Positions 8,286 to 16,688 of a stretch of 64,000 nucleotides of DNA are shown one piece after another (position 1 is the first letter of the stretch; every line of letters starts with the position of its first letter). The DNA is from CAVQCJ01 sp963849365 (GTDB lineage Bacteria; Actinomycetota; Actinomycetes; Prado026). The notes under the pieces were generated by a model that saw nothing but the letters and a program-made list of their open reading frames with translations, did not search any database and was not told the origin of the DNA. The stretch is taken from contig CAWKHA010000004.1 in NCBI GenBank assembly GCA_963849365.1, forward strand, positions 868,001 to 932,000, given 5' to 3'. Both the position numbers and the translations under genes were made by a program.

Positions 8286-8525
8286 TCAGGCGCGGCCGAG
8301 CGGGCCGTCGGTGAGCGCCCGCAGCAGGGCCGGAAGATCGGTGGCCGGGACCCGGAACGTCGCGGTGCAGATGGCGCCCTTCCAGAGGCTGAGCACGACG
8401 ACGCCCTCTTCTTCGTGCCAGTTGACCCGCATGGCCCGGTCCTCGCCGCGCGCATCGACGAAGACCTCGCCGTGCGCCGGGGCCGCGACGGTGGAGACCG
8501 CCTGCAGCCGGACCAACTCTCCCAT
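8286..8525 (-). CDS. Small conserved hypothetical protein
   Basis: The 79-residue protein, from ATG 8523-8525, reads MGELVRLQAVSTVAAPAHGE, then VNWHEEEGVVVLSLWKG and ATFRVPATDLPALLRAL. Similar short proteins with a W-H-x-E-E-G-x-V-x-L-S-L-W core occur widely in actinobacteria without known function. An in-frame ATG 17 codons upstream would add a poorly conserved leader, so the inner start is preferred. No membrane segment is visible. Confidence 0.55.
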   Translation of the reverse strand: MGELVRLQAVSTVAAPAHGEVFVDARGEDRAMRVNWHEEEGVVVLSLWKGAICTATFRVPATDLPALLRALTDGPLGRA

Positions 8526-8610
8526 GCCCTTGATCGTGGACCCTCTGTACGGGGCGGGTCCAGCGTTTGCGGTCACAGCGGCCCGTTCGTACCAGACCGG
8601 CAGGGTCCGC

Positions 8611-9078
8611 TCAGGCGTCGGCCAGCGGCGGGTAGGCCCGCTCGCAGGCGCGCAGCGCGTCGATCAGGACGGTCAGCCGGGAACCCTCGATGGGTGGCAG
8701 CGTGAAGCGCAGCGTGTTGCCGATGCCGGGCTGGTCGTCGGTGGCACCGCTGACGGACAGGACGCCGCTCGGCTCGTAGACGAGCGCGAGCGAGAGCCAC
8801 TCCTCGATGGAGTGCAGCACCGCGGTGCCGGACCCGACCTGCGCGACGTGCTCCAGGCCCTCGCGGAACCGGACCAGCTCCTCGGCCCGCAGCCCGGCGG
8901 CGATCTCGCCGACGAAGCCGCCCACGCGGACCGTGATCGGGCTGACCAGCCAGTTCCCGTCCGAGGAGTCCGCGGCCTGCGGGTGCTTGCGGCCGACCAC
9001 CCGGATCGTGACCGAGTCCGCCGAGTCTGCGCTGTCCGAGCCGACGACGATCTCCACCTGTGGGTCCACGGACGCCAT
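8611..9078 (-). CDS. WapI/DUF6228-type immunity-like protein
   Basis: The 155-residue protein shows the pattern of WapI/DUF6228 proteins: WLVSPITVRVGGFVGEIAA, then LRAEELVRFREGLEHV, EEWLSLALVYEPSGVLSVSG, GIGNTLRFTLPPIEG and a final helix. Family members often act as immunity proteins against contact-dependent or polymorphic toxins. No toxin gene is next to it here, so it is an orphan or has another role. ATG at 9076-9078. It is divergent from the glycosylase gene across a 72-base gap. Confidence 0.55.
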   Translation of the reverse strand: MASVDPQVEIVVGSDSADSADSVTIRVVGRKHPQAADSSDGNWLVSPITVRVGGFVGEIAAGLRAEELVRFREGLEHVAQVGSGTAVLHSIEEWLSLALVYEPSGVLSVSGATDDQPGIGNTLRFTLPPIEGSRLTVLIDALRACERAYPPLADA

Positions 9079-9138
9079 AGTGCCCCCACCCAGGCCCTTC
9101 CACCCGCGATCACGGCTCCGCGTCGCGGGTCGCTGCGG

Positions 9139-9144
9139 CAGACT
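9139..9144 (+). promoter_or_regulatory. -10 box CAGACT for a leaderless start
   Basis: CAGACT is followed by six bases and then the GTG start of the Fpg/Nei gene, the same spacing as other predicted leaderless promoters in this window. Confidence 0.3.
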
Positions 9145-9150
9145 GGGCCG

Positions 9151-10018
9151 GTGCCGGAGCTGCCCGAGGTGGAGGCCCTCGTCGACGTCCTGCGCGAGCG
9201 CGCGGTCGGACGGGTGGTGACCAGGGTCGACGTCGCGGCGATCAGCGCGCTCAAGACGTACGACCCGCCGGTCACCTCGCTGGGCGGGCTGACCGTCACC
9301 GGCGTGGCCAGGCACGGCAAGTTCCTCGATGTGGACGTGGACGGTCTGCACCTGGTCGTGCACCTGGCCAGGGCGGGGTGGCTGCAGTGGCGTGACCCGT
9401 TGCCGACCGCGCCGCCCAAGCCCGGCGGCAAGAGCCCGCTGGCGCTGCGGGTGCACCTGGACGACGGCACCGGGTTCGACCTCACCGAGGCGGGCACCCG
9501 CAAGAAGCTGTCGGTGTACGTGGTCCGGGACCCGGAGCAGGTGCCGGGGATCGCCCGGCTCGGGCCCGACCCGCTCGACGAGGCGTTCACGCCGCAGGTG
9601 CTGGCCGCGATCCTGGCCGAGCACGGGCGCGAGCAGCTCAAGGGTGTGCTGCGGGACCAGTCGGTGGTGGCCGGGATCGGCAACGCGTACTCGGACGAGA
9701 TCCTGCACGCGGCGCGGATGTCGCCGTTCAAGCCGGCGTCCTCGCTGGACCCGGCCGCGGTGCAGGTGCTGTACGACGCGATCCGCTCCGAGCTGACCGA
9801 CGCGGTGGAGCGTTCGCGCGGGCCTCGCGGCCGGGGACCTCAAGGCGGAGAAGAAGGCCGGGCTGCAGGTGCACGCCCGCACCGGGCTGCCGTGCCCGGT
9901 GTGCGGCGACACGGTGCGCGAGGTGTCCTTCGCCGACTCGTCACTGCAGTACTGCCCGACCTGCCAGACCGGCGGCAAGCCGCTCGCCGACCGCCGGTTG
10001 TCCCGCCTGCTCAAGTAG
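9151..10018 (+). CDS. Fpg/Nei-family DNA glycosylase, frameshifted
   Basis: The product is an oxidised-base DNA glycosylase/AP lyase. The N-terminal catalytic PELPEVE (Pro2, Glu3) follows the GTG start. The helix-two-turn-helix region carries VVAGIGNAYSDEILHAARMSP, and the zinc finger reads CPVCGDTVREVS then QYCPTCQ. After AVERSRG (about 9811-9822) the frame must shift by one base, at an extra C near 9823, to reach the family sequence LAAGDLKAEKKAGL, the zinc finger and the stop at 10016-10018. Without the shift the protein loses its zinc finger and gains a long unrelated tail. This is either a sequencing error or a disabling mutation; the rest is perfectly conserved, favouring error. Confidence 0.8.
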
Positions 10019-10035
10019 TCCGGCACGCGAACCCC

Positions 10036-10078
10036 GTGTCAGACCGGCCAGGGCCCTGGCCCCGGCTGGGTCTGACAC
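10036..10078. terminator. Nested inverted repeats between fpg/nei and rmlA
   Basis: GTGTCAGACC (10036-10045) pairs with GGTCTGACAC (10069-10078). Between them lies a perfect 16-base palindrome, GGCCAGGGCCCTGGCC (10046-10061). The hairpin starts 17 bases after the glycosylase stop and ends 10 bases before the rmlA start, so it may terminate the former or regulate the latter. Confidence 0.5.
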
Positions 10079-10088
10079 GATCTGGGGC

Positions 10089-11180
10089 GTGAAGGCGCTC
10101 GTGCTGTCCGGCGGTGCGGGCACCCGGCTGCGTCCGCTCACCCACACCTCCGCGAAGCAGCTCGTGCCGGTGGCCAACCGGCCGGTGCTGTTCTACGCGC
10201 TCGACGCGGTGGCGGCCGCCGGCATCACCGAGGTCGGCCTCGTCGTCGGCGACACCGAGGACGAGATCAGGGCGGCCGTCGGCGACGGCTCGGCGTTCGG
10301 GCTCGAGGTGACGTACCTGCGCCAGGAGGCGCCGCTTGGCCTGGCGCACGCCGTGCTGGTGGCCCGCGAGTTCCTGGGCGACGAGCCCTTCGTCATGTAC
10401 CTCGGCGACAACGTGCTCCTCGGCGGGATCAGCGGGCTCGTCGCGGAGTTCGAGCAGGCGTACGCGGCCGGCGACGCGGACGCGACGATCCTGCTCACGC
10501 GCGTCCCCGACCCGCGGCAGTTCGGCGTGGCCGAGCTGGACGCGACCGGTCGCGTGGTGGGGCTGCAGGAGAAGCCGGCGCGGCCGCGCAGCGACCTCGC
10601 CCTCGCCGGCGTCTACCTGTTCGGCCCGGCGGTGCACGCCGCTGTCGACGCGATCGAGCCGAGCGCGCGCGGCGAGCTGGAGATCACCGACGCCATCCAG
10701 CAGCTGATGGACACCGGCCGGACCGTCCGCTCGCACGTCGTGACCGGCTACTGGAAGGACACCGGCCGGGCCGAGGACCTGCTGGACGCCAACCGCGCGC
10801 TGCTCGACGTGCAGCAGGCACGCATCGGCGGCAGCGTCGACGCCGCCTCGACGGTGACCGGCGCCGTGGTCGTGGAAGAGGGCGCGGTCGTGTCGGGCTC
10901 CCGGCTGGTGGGGCCGCTGGTGCTCGGCGCGCGGAGCACGGTGCACGGCTCGCAGGTGGGTCCGCACGCGTCCATCGGCGAGGACTGCACCGTGCGCGAC
11001 GCCCGGGTCGAGGACTCGATCGTGCTGGCCGGCAGCCGGGTGGCCGGCGGCGACCTGCGCGGCTGCCTGCTGGGCCGCGAGGTCGACGTGCAGCTGCCCC
11101 CGGGCGGCCCGGCGTACCGGCTGGTGCTCGGCGACCACAGTGTCGTGACGACGGCCGCCGACGGGGGAGCGGCACCGTGA
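10089..11180 (+). CDS. rmlA: Glucose-1-phosphate thymidylyltransferase (long, StrD/RmlA-type)
   Basis: The 363-residue enzyme starts with the nucleotidyltransferase motif MKALVLSGGAGTRLRPLT, then AKQLVPVANRPV, MYLGDNVLLG and LQEKP. The C-terminal 110 residues are hexapeptide-repeat-like (left-handed beta-helix), as in the longer StrD-type enzymes. It should join dTTP and glucose-1-phosphate to dTDP-glucose, the first step to dTDP-rhamnose and other deoxysugars. GTG at 10089 is the start. It overlaps rmlB by four bases (GTGA), forming an operon with rmlB and rmlD. Confidence 0.9.
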   Translation: MKALVLSGGAGTRLRPLTHTSAKQLVPVANRPVLFYALDAVAAAGITEVGLVVGDTEDEIRAAVGDGSAFGLEVTYLRQEAPLGLAHAVLVAREFLGDEPFVMYLGDNVLLGGISGLVAEFEQAYAAGDADATILLTRVPDPRQFGVAELDATGRVVGLQEKPARPRSDLALAGVYLFGPAVHAAVDAIEPSARGELEITDAIQQLMDTGRTVRSHVVTGYWKDTGRAEDLLDANRALLDVQQARIGGSVDAASTVTGAVVVEEGAVVSGSRLVGPLVLGARSTVHGSQVGPHASIGEDCTVRDARVEDSIVLAGSRVAGGDLRGCLLGREVDVQLPPGGPAYRLVLGDHSVVTTAADGGAAP

Positions 11181-12160
11181 GGATGCTCGTCACCGGCGGT
11201 GCCGGCTTCATCGGGTCGCACTACGTCCGCTCGCTGCTCACCGGGGCGTACGGACCGCAGCCGGACCTGGCCGTGACGGTGCTCGACGCGCTGACGTACG
11301 CCGGCAACGAGGCCAACCTCGGCCCGGTCCGCACCGACGCGCGGCTGCGGTTCGTGCACGGCGACATCGCCGACGAGGCCCTGGTGGCGGAGCTGATGCC
11401 CGGCCACGAATGGGTGGTGAACTTCGCCGCGGAGTCGCACGTCGACCGCTCGATCGCCGGCCCGGCCGCCTTCGTGCGCACCAACGTGCTCGGCACGCAG
11501 GTGCTCCTGGAGGCGGCCCGGTCGGTGGGGATCCGGATGTTCCTGCAGGTCTCGACCGACGAGGTGTACGGCTCGATCGAGCAGGGCTCCTGGACCGAGG
11601 ACAGCCCGCTGGCGCCCAGCTCGCCGTACTCGGCCTCGAAGGCGGCGGCGGACCTGGTCGCCCTCGCGTACTCGCGCACGTTCGACCTCCCGGTCATCGT
11701 GACCAGGGGCGCGAACACGTACGGGCCTTACCAGTACCCGGAGAAGCTGGTGCCGCTGTTCGTGACGAACCTGCTCGACCGCATCCCGGTGCCGCTGTAC
11801 GGCGACGGCCTGCACCGCCGCGACTGGCTGCACGTGGACGACCACTGCCGCGGGATCCACCTGGCACTCACCGCCGGTCGCGCCGGGCGCGTCTACCACG
11901 TCGGCGGTGGTACCGAGCTGAGCAACCGCGAGCTGACCGACCGGCTCGTGGATGCGGTCGGGGCGAGCCCGGACCTGGTGGTGCCGTCGCCGGACCGCCG
12001 CGCGCACGACCGGCGCTACTGCCTGGACATCAGCCGGACCGAGTCCGAGCTCGGCTACCGGCCGCGGGTCGGTTTCGACGACGGGCTGGCGTCGGTGGTC
12101 GCCTGGTACCGGGAAAACCGGGCCTGGTGGGAGCCGCTCAAGCGGGCCCTGGGAACGTGA
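11177..12160 (+). CDS. rmlB: dTDP-glucose 4,6-dehydratase
   Basis: This 327-residue extended short-chain dehydrogenase has the NAD loop TGGAGFIGSHYV, the conserved FAAESHVDRSI, the active-site STDEVYG and the catalytic YSASK. RGANTYGPYQYPEKLVPLF and the RDWLHVDDHCRGI segment are diagnostic of RmlB. It converts dTDP-glucose to dTDP-4-keto-6-deoxyglucose. It starts at the GTG inside the rmlA stop and its own stop overlaps the rmlD start, so the three genes are translationally coupled. Confidence 0.92.
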   Translation: MRMLVTGGAGFIGSHYVRSLLTGAYGPQPDLAVTVLDALTYAGNEANLGPVRTDARLRFVHGDIADEALVAELMPGHEWVVNFAAESHVDRSIAGPAAFVRTNVLGTQVLLEAARSVGIRMFLQVSTDEVYGSIEQGSWTEDSPLAPSSPYSASKAAADLVALAYSRTFDLPVIVTRGANTYGPYQYPEKLVPLFVTNLLDRIPVPLYGDGLHRRDWLHVDDHCRGIHLALTAGRAGRVYHVGGGTELSNRELTDRLVDAVGASPDLVVPSPDRRAHDRRYCLDISRTESELGYRPRVGFDDGLASVVAWYRENRAWWEPLKRALGT

Positions 12161-13035
12161 GCACCCGCTGGCTGGTGACCGGGGCGCGCGGGTTGCTGGG
12201 TTCGCAGGTGGTGGCCGCACTCGCGCGGCTCAGGCCGGACGACCCGGTGACGGCCACCGACCGGGACGAGATGGACCTGCTCGACGACGACGCGGTCGAG
12301 GCCACGGTGCCCGGGCACGACGTCGTGCTCTCCTGCGCCGCCTGGACCGACGTGGACGGGGCCGAGCACGACCCGGGGCTGACGGCGGCCCGAGACGTGA
12401 ACGTCGACGGGGCTGCGCGGCTCGCGGCCCGCTGCTCGGTCTCCGGCGCCCGGCTGCTGCACGTGTCCACCGACTACGTCTTCGACGGTGCGCGCTCGAC
12501 GCCCTACACCGAGGACGCCGACCCCGCGCCGACGTCGCAGTACGGCATCACCAAGAGGATGGGCGAGACGGCCGTGCTGGGCGAGGGTGGCTGCGTGGTG
12601 CGCACCGCGTGGCTGCACGACGGCGACCGCGGCCGCTCGTTCGTGGCGACCATGGCGGCCCGGGCCCGCTCGGGCGAGCCGGCCCAGGTGGTCGACGACC
12701 AGGTCGGGCAGCCCACCTGGGTGCGCCCGCTCGCCGAGCGGCTGGTCGCGCTGGGCGTCGCCAGCGACGCGGCCGGGCGGCGCCCCTCCGGGATCCTGCA
12801 CCTGGCGTCGGCGGGGCAGACCACCTGGTTCGGACTGGCTCGCGCGGTCTACGGACGGTGCGGCGCCGACCCGGACCTGGTGGTGCCGACTACGTCGGCG
12901 GTCATGGCGCTGACCCGGCCGGCGGCGCGGCCCGCGTACTCCGTCCTGGCCGACACCCGGTCGGCGGCGTACGGGATCGAGCCGATGCCCGACTGGCGGC
13001 AGGCGCTGGCCGTGTCGCTGGAGCCAGCGGGCTAG
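12157..13035 (+). CDS. rmlD: dTDP-4-dehydrorhamnose reductase
   Basis: The 292-residue enzyme has the NAD(P) loop VTGARGLLGSQVV, a CAAWTDVDGAE segment, STDYVFDG and the catalytic YGITKRMGE (Tyr-x3-Lys). The C-terminal half keeps the family pattern GILHLASAGQTTWFGLA. It reduces the 4-keto sugar, the last step to dTDP-L-rhamnose. It begins with GTG at 12157, overlapping rmlB by four bases, and faces rmlC, which is encoded convergently with two bases between the stops. Confidence 0.9.
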   Translation: MSTRWLVTGARGLLGSQVVAALARLRPDDPVTATDRDEMDLLDDDAVEATVPGHDVVLSCAAWTDVDGAEHDPGLTAARDVNVDGAARLAARCSVSGARLLHVSTDYVFDGARSTPYTEDADPAPTSQYGITKRMGETAVLGEGGCVVRTAWLHDGDRGRSFVATMAARARSGEPAQVVDDQVGQPTWVRPLAERLVALGVASDAAGRRPSGILHLASAGQTTWFGLARAVYGRCGADPDLVVPTTSAVMALTRPAARPAYSVLADTRSAAYGIEPMPDWRQALAVSLEPAG

Positions 13036-13037
13036 AG

Positions 13038-13616
13038 CTAGAGCGCCTGGCACGCCGCGTACGTCGGCAGCCACCCGGCTGCGACCGCTTCGGCCAGCGT
13101 CGGCGCTGCCGCGTCGCGCTCGGAGAGCAGCGGCGGTCCGGTGTCGGCCGGCCAGTCGACGCCGACCGAGTGCGCGTGCACGACCCGCTCGCGGTCCGGG
13201 GCGTACGGCGTGGTGCACAGGTAGGAGACCGTCGCGCCGTCGGTCAGCGCGCAGAACGCGTGCCCGACCCCCTCGGGCACCCAGACCGCGTGCCGGTCGC
13301 CGGCGTCCAGGACGAGGCTGACGTGCTGCCCGAACGCGGGCGAGCCGACCCGCAGGTCGACCAGCACGTCCAGCACCGCGCCCGCCGGGCAGGTGACGAC
13401 CTTGCCCTGCCCGGGCGGCACGTCGGTCAGGTGCACCCCGCGCAGCACGCCGCGCCGGGACACCGAGAGGTTGGCCTGCGCCACCGGGACCGGGCGCCCG
13501 AGCGCCACCGCAAGCTCGTCGGCGGAGAACCACTCCAGCAGCTCGCCGCGCCGGTCCAGATGACGGTCCGGCACGAGGAGGTGCGCGCCGGGGACGGCGA
13601 GCGGGCGCAGCGGCAC
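13038..13616 (-). CDS. rmlC: dTDP-4-dehydrorhamnose 3,5-epimerase family protein
   Basis: The 192-residue cupin has VLRGVHLTDVPPGQGKVVTC (catalytic-His region), AVLDVLVDLRVGSPAFGQH, VWVPEGVGHAF and the YLCTTPYAPDRE tyrosine region. These are RmlC features. The RGVH-DVPPGQ form also appears in 5-epimerases of antibiotic sugar pathways, so the exact product (rhamnose or another deoxysugar) is not certain. GTG at 13614-13616 is used. Its convergent placement against rmlD keeps the full four-enzyme set in one 3.5-kb block. Confidence 0.85.
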   Translation of the reverse strand: MPLRPLAVPGAHLLVPDRHLDRRGELLEWFSADELAVALGRPVPVAQANLSVSRRGVLRGVHLTDVPPGQGKVVTCPAGAVLDVLVDLRVGSPAFGQHVSLVLDAGDRHAVWVPEGVGHAFCALTDGATVSYLCTTPYAPDRERVVHAHSVGVDWPADTGPPLLSERDAAAPTLAEAVAAGWLPTYAACQAL

Positions 13617-13629
13617 GGGCGGCCGGCCG

Positions 13630-14055
13630 TCAGACCGTCGGGGCCTGGTACGACTGCTGCGGCGGCAGCGGCTGCTGCTGGACCGGCTGGTACTGCTGCT
13701 GCACCGGCTGGCCCGGCGCGACCGGCTGGTCGGCGGGGACCAGCACGACGGCGGTGCCGTACGCGACCAGCTCCTGGTAGCCGTTGCCGACCTCGTTCGA
13801 GTCGAACCGCATCGCCAGCACGGCGTTGGCCCCGCGCTGCCGGGCCACTTCGACCAGGCGCTGCATCGCCTCGTCGCGGCTGTCCTGGAGCTGCTTGGTC
13901 AGGCCCTTGAGCTCGCCGCCGACGATGGACTTGAACCCGGCTCCCAGCTGGGCCCCGATGTTGCGCGAACGCACGGTCAGCCCGGTGCACTCACCCAGCA
14001 CCCGGTCGACCCGCCAGCCCGGAACGTCGTTCATGGTCGAGACGAGCAGCGACAT
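13630..14055 (-). CDS. YbjQ-family protein with Gln/Pro-rich tail
   Basis: The first 105 residues match the YbjQ/DUF74 heavy-metal-binding-domain fold: WRVDRVLGECTGLTVRSRNI, then SIVGGELKGLTKQL, ARQRGANAVLAMRFDSNEV and ELVAYGTAVVLV. These proteins form pentamer-like rings and have no proven role. The C-terminal about 35 residues are Gln/Pro-rich (PVQQQYQPVQQQPLPPQQ) and likely disordered. ATG at 14053-14055. It lies 13 bases upstream of rmlC on the same strand. Confidence 0.8.
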   Translation of the reverse strand: MSLLVSTMNDVPGWRVDRVLGECTGLTVRSRNIGAQLGAGFKSIVGGELKGLTKQLQDSRDEAMQRLVEVARQRGANAVLAMRFDSNEVGNGYQELVAYGTAVVLVPADQPVAPGQPVQQQYQPVQQQPLPPQQSYQAPTV

Positions 14056-14093
14056 GTCATCTCCCGTTCCTCGAACCCGGGGCCCGGGCCTGT

Positions 14094-14099
14094 CAGGCT
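14094..14099 (+). promoter_or_regulatory. -10 box CAGGCT for a probable leaderless start
   Basis: CAGGCT lies eight bases before the GTG start of the glycerophosphodiesterase gene. No ribosome-binding site is seen between them, which supports a leaderless transcript. Confidence 0.35.
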
Positions 14100-14107
14100 G
14101 TGTTCCC

Positions 14108-14929
14108 GTGGTGACGGTCGTGGCTCACCGGGGCGCGTCCCAGGACCTTGCCGAGCACACGCTCGCAGCGTACCGGCGGGCCGTGGAGGTCGGCGCTGAC
14201 GCGCTGGAGTGCGATATCCGGCTGACCGCGGACGGCGTCCCGGTGTGCGTGCACGACCGCCGGGTGGACCGCACGTCCGACGGCCGCGGGCTGGTGTCGG
14301 CGCTGGAGTACGCCGACCTGGCCGAGCTGGACTTCTCGGTACGGCGGCGGTTGGGCGGCGAGGGCGACGGGGCCCGGTCCACCGGCTACGAGCAGCCCGA
14401 CGTGGCCGAGGACGGCCGGGTGCTGACCCTGGACGCGCTGCTCGCGTACGTGCACGACTGCGGGCGGCGGGTGGAGGTGGCGATCGAGACCAAGCACCCG
14501 ACCCGCTACGCGGGCCTGGTGGAGCGCCGCCTGGTCCAGACGCTGGACCGCTACGGCTGGGGTCACCCGCGGCTGGGCGAACAGGTGCCGGTCCGGGTGA
14601 TGAGCTTCTCCTGGCTGTCGCTGCGGCGGATGTGGACGCTCGCGCCGAGCATCCCGACCGTGCAGCTGCTCGAGCGGATGCCGCTGCGGCTGCGTGACGG
14701 CTCGTTGCCGGCCCACGTCGGGATCGCCGGCCCGAGCATCGAGGTGGTCCGGGCGCACCCGAAGTACGTGGCCCGCGTCCACCGCAAGGGCGGCGCCGTG
14801 CACGTCTGGACCGTCGACGAGCCGGCCGACGTCGAGCTCTGCCTGCGGCTGGGGGTGGAGGCGATCATCACCAACCGTCCGGCCGAGGTGATCGCACAGA
14901 TCCGTACCACCCGCAGCGCCACCGGCTGA
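14108..14929 (+). CDS. Glycerophosphodiester phosphodiesterase
   Basis: This 273-residue TIM-barrel enzyme has the GDPD signature VAHRGASQDLAEHTLAAYRR (split), GADALECDIRLTADGVPVCVHD with the metal-binding Glu/Asp and His residues, and IETKHP, followed by the C-terminal VHVWTVDEP and IITNRP. It hydrolyses glycerophosphodiesters to glycerol-3-phosphate and an alcohol. No signal peptide is present, so it acts in the cytoplasm. Two GTG codons (14108, 14111) can serve as start. Confidence 0.88.
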   Translation: MVTVVAHRGASQDLAEHTLAAYRRAVEVGADALECDIRLTADGVPVCVHDRRVDRTSDGRGLVSALEYADLAELDFSVRRRLGGEGDGARSTGYEQPDVAEDGRVLTLDALLAYVHDCGRRVEVAIETKHPTRYAGLVERRLVQTLDRYGWGHPRLGEQVPVRVMSFSWLSLRRMWTLAPSIPTVQLLERMPLRLRDGSLPAHVGIAGPSIEVVRAHPKYVARVHRKGGAVHVWTVDEPADVELCLRLGVEAIITNRPAEVIAQIRTTRSATG

Positions 14930-14943
14930 CCCGCTCCCTTCCC

Positions 14944-15009
14944 CCGACTGATGCGCGCGTCTTGGGCCTACCGCGGGCCGGGAAGGGCCAAGACTCGCGC
15001 ATCAGTCGG
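14944..15009. repeat. 66-bp dispersed palindrome, copy B
   Basis: The arms match copy A, with one mismatch in the right arm (AGACTCGCGC instead of AGACGCGCGC). The pairing extends outward through CCTTCCCCC and GGGGGGAAGG. It sits between the GDPD stop (14929) and the ATP-binding protein start (15075), both on the plus strand. Confidence 0.85.
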
Positions 15010-15074
15010 GGGGAAGGCGGGGTCACCCGGACGGACGAGGTTGCCGCCCCTGCGCGGCGGGCATCACCCCTGGT

Positions 15075-15524
15075 GTGAACGCCACGCAGCCTCGGCTCAC
15101 CCCGGGACCGGCGGCCGCGCACAGCGTGGACCTGCCGTTCGTCCCGGCGAGCGTGCGCGCGGCCAGGCAGCTGCTGGCCGCCGACGCCGCGTCCGCGGGG
15201 GTGCACGAGCCCGAGCGGGCCGACGCCCTCGTCGTGGTCTCCGAGCTCGTCGGCAACGCCCTGCGGCACGCGCGGCCGCTGGACGGTGGGACCGTCCGCG
15301 TGATGTGGCGGGTCCTGCCGGAGGAGGTGGAGGTCGCCGTGGCGGACGGCGGCTCGCCGACCGCTCCGCGAGCCGACCGACCCCCGTTCGCCGCGCTGTC
15401 CGGACGGGGCCTGGGCATCGTCGACGCCCTGTCCGAGACCTGGGGGGTCGAGGGCGCCGGCACCGATTACCAGCTCGTCTGGGCTGTGGTCCACCGGGGT
15501 ACGCTCCGGCGCCATGGCGACTGA
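15075..15524 (+). CDS. Anti-sigma-factor-type HATPase protein
   Basis: The 149-residue protein is a single GHKL ATPase domain of the RsbW/SpoIIAB kind. The N-box is VVSELVGNALRHARPL (about residues 53-68), the G1 motif VAVADGGSPTAP and the G2 region LSGRGLGIVDALSETWG. Such proteins bind and phosphorylate antagonists or hold sigma factors; the partner is not encoded here. GTG at 15075. Its 3' end overlaps the DUF5926 gene by 11 bases in another frame, so the two are co-expressed. Confidence 0.78.
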   Translation: MNATQPRLTPGPAAAHSVDLPFVPASVRAARQLLAADAASAGVHEPERADALVVVSELVGNALRHARPLDGGTVRVMWRVLPEEVEVAVADGGSPTAPRADRPPFAALSGRGLGIVDALSETWGVEGAGTDYQLVWAVVHRGTLRRHGD

Positions 15525-16452
15525 TCCCGGGACGACGACCGATCTGCATGACGTCCCGGTGGTCGGGGGGCGCGAGCCCTGCCCGTGCGGTTCGGGCCGC
15601 CGCTACAAGGCCTGCCACGGCCGGGCCGCGCGCGCCGCGGCGCCGGTACGCCGACCGTTCGAAGGGCTGGCCGGCGAGTGCGACTGGGTGGCGCTGCGGG
15701 AGATCGTCCCGGCCGCGACGGCTCCGCTGACCCTGCGCAGCTCCGGCTCGGCCGAGGCGACGCTGTCCACGGTGCTGCCGATGGCGTACGCCGCGATGGT
15801 CAGGCTCGACGGGCGGGTGTTCCTGGGCGTGCAGTCCGCCTCCGGGTCGGGTGACGTCAGCCGGGACCTCGGGACCGCACTGGCGACGGCGCTGGCGTCC
15901 GGCCCCGGGACGCTGGTGGCGGCCGCCGAACCGGACGCGGAGCCGGTCCGGATGCAGGAGCTCCTGGACGTCGACGCACCGCTCGAGGTGACCGTCCGGG
16001 CCGGCTTCGACCACTGGCTGGAGGGGATGGAGGGCCAGAGTCCCGACCCCGACGTGGCCGAGTCGATGGAGCGCGCGAACGCCTCGGTGGTGCCGACGGT
16101 CCGGCTGAAGTCGGTCGACGCGGCGTACTGGGCCGGGATGGCGGAGCGTTCGACGGTGCGCTGGGTGCTCCCCGAGGAGGAGGAGCCGTTGCTCGACGCG
16201 CTCGCCCGGCTGCACGCGTCGGGTGGCCTCTCGTTCGGTGACGGCACCCGCTTCATCGGGACCTTCCGGGCGCACGGGCTGCTGGTCCCGGTCTGGGACC
16301 TGCCGGCCGGGACGCCCGCCGACGACGCGGAGGAACCGGCATCGGCCTTCCGGGCGCGGCTGGACGAGGCCCTGGCAGAGCGCCGTGCGCTGACCTCCGC
16401 AGAGCGGCACGCCCGGTCCGGCCTGCAGACCCGTCAGCTGACACTGCGCTGA
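15514..16452 (+). CDS. DUF5926 protein with N-terminal SEC-C motif
   Basis: The 312-residue protein opens with the SEC-C zinc motif PCPCGSGRRYKACHG (about residues 23-37), as found in the SecA C-terminus. A long conserved actinobacterial region of the DUF5926 type follows, with VLPMAYAAMVRLDGRVFLGVQ and HWLEGMEGQ. No enzyme motif is evident. The SEC-C motif suggests zinc binding and contact with ribosome or other proteins. ATG at 15514 overlaps the upstream HATPase gene. Confidence 0.7.
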   Translation: MATDPGTTTDLHDVPVVGGREPCPCGSGRRYKACHGRAARAAAPVRRPFEGLAGECDWVALREIVPAATAPLTLRSSGSAEATLSTVLPMAYAAMVRLDGRVFLGVQSASGSGDVSRDLGTALATALASGPGTLVAAAEPDAEPVRMQELLDVDAPLEVTVRAGFDHWLEGMEGQSPDPDVAESMERANASVVPTVRLKSVDAAYWAGMAERSTVRWVLPEEEEPLLDALARLHASGGLSFGDGTRFIGTFRAHGLLVPVWDLPAGTPADDAEEPASAFRARLDEALAERRALTSAERHARSGLQTRQLTLR

Positions 16453-16623
16453 CGCGCCGGTCAGCGACGGGCCGCGCCGGGCCGCGCCGGCCGCGCGGAA
16501 CGATCACCCTGCGCGCTGGAACCCTGACTGCGCGCTCGTTCTGCTGACCGCATGCTGAGACTTCCGGCGAGTCGGCCAGATCTAGTTGCAGGGACGGCCC
16601 GCGTCGGTAATCTTTGACCCGCT

Positions 16624-16657
16624 CGGGCGTCACTGCATCCCCCGTCGGTGACGCCCG
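16624..16657. terminator. Hairpin in the convergent gap 16453-16688
   Basis: CGGGCGTCAC (16624-16633) and GTGACGCCCG (16648-16657) form a perfect 10-bp stem with a 14-base loop. The gap lies between the ends of two convergent genes and holds no gene, so a terminator serving the minus-strand lar operon is the simplest reading. Confidence 0.5.
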
Positions 16658-16688
16658 GGCCTGCTCCGTGCCCGTCCCGGAGTCGTTC

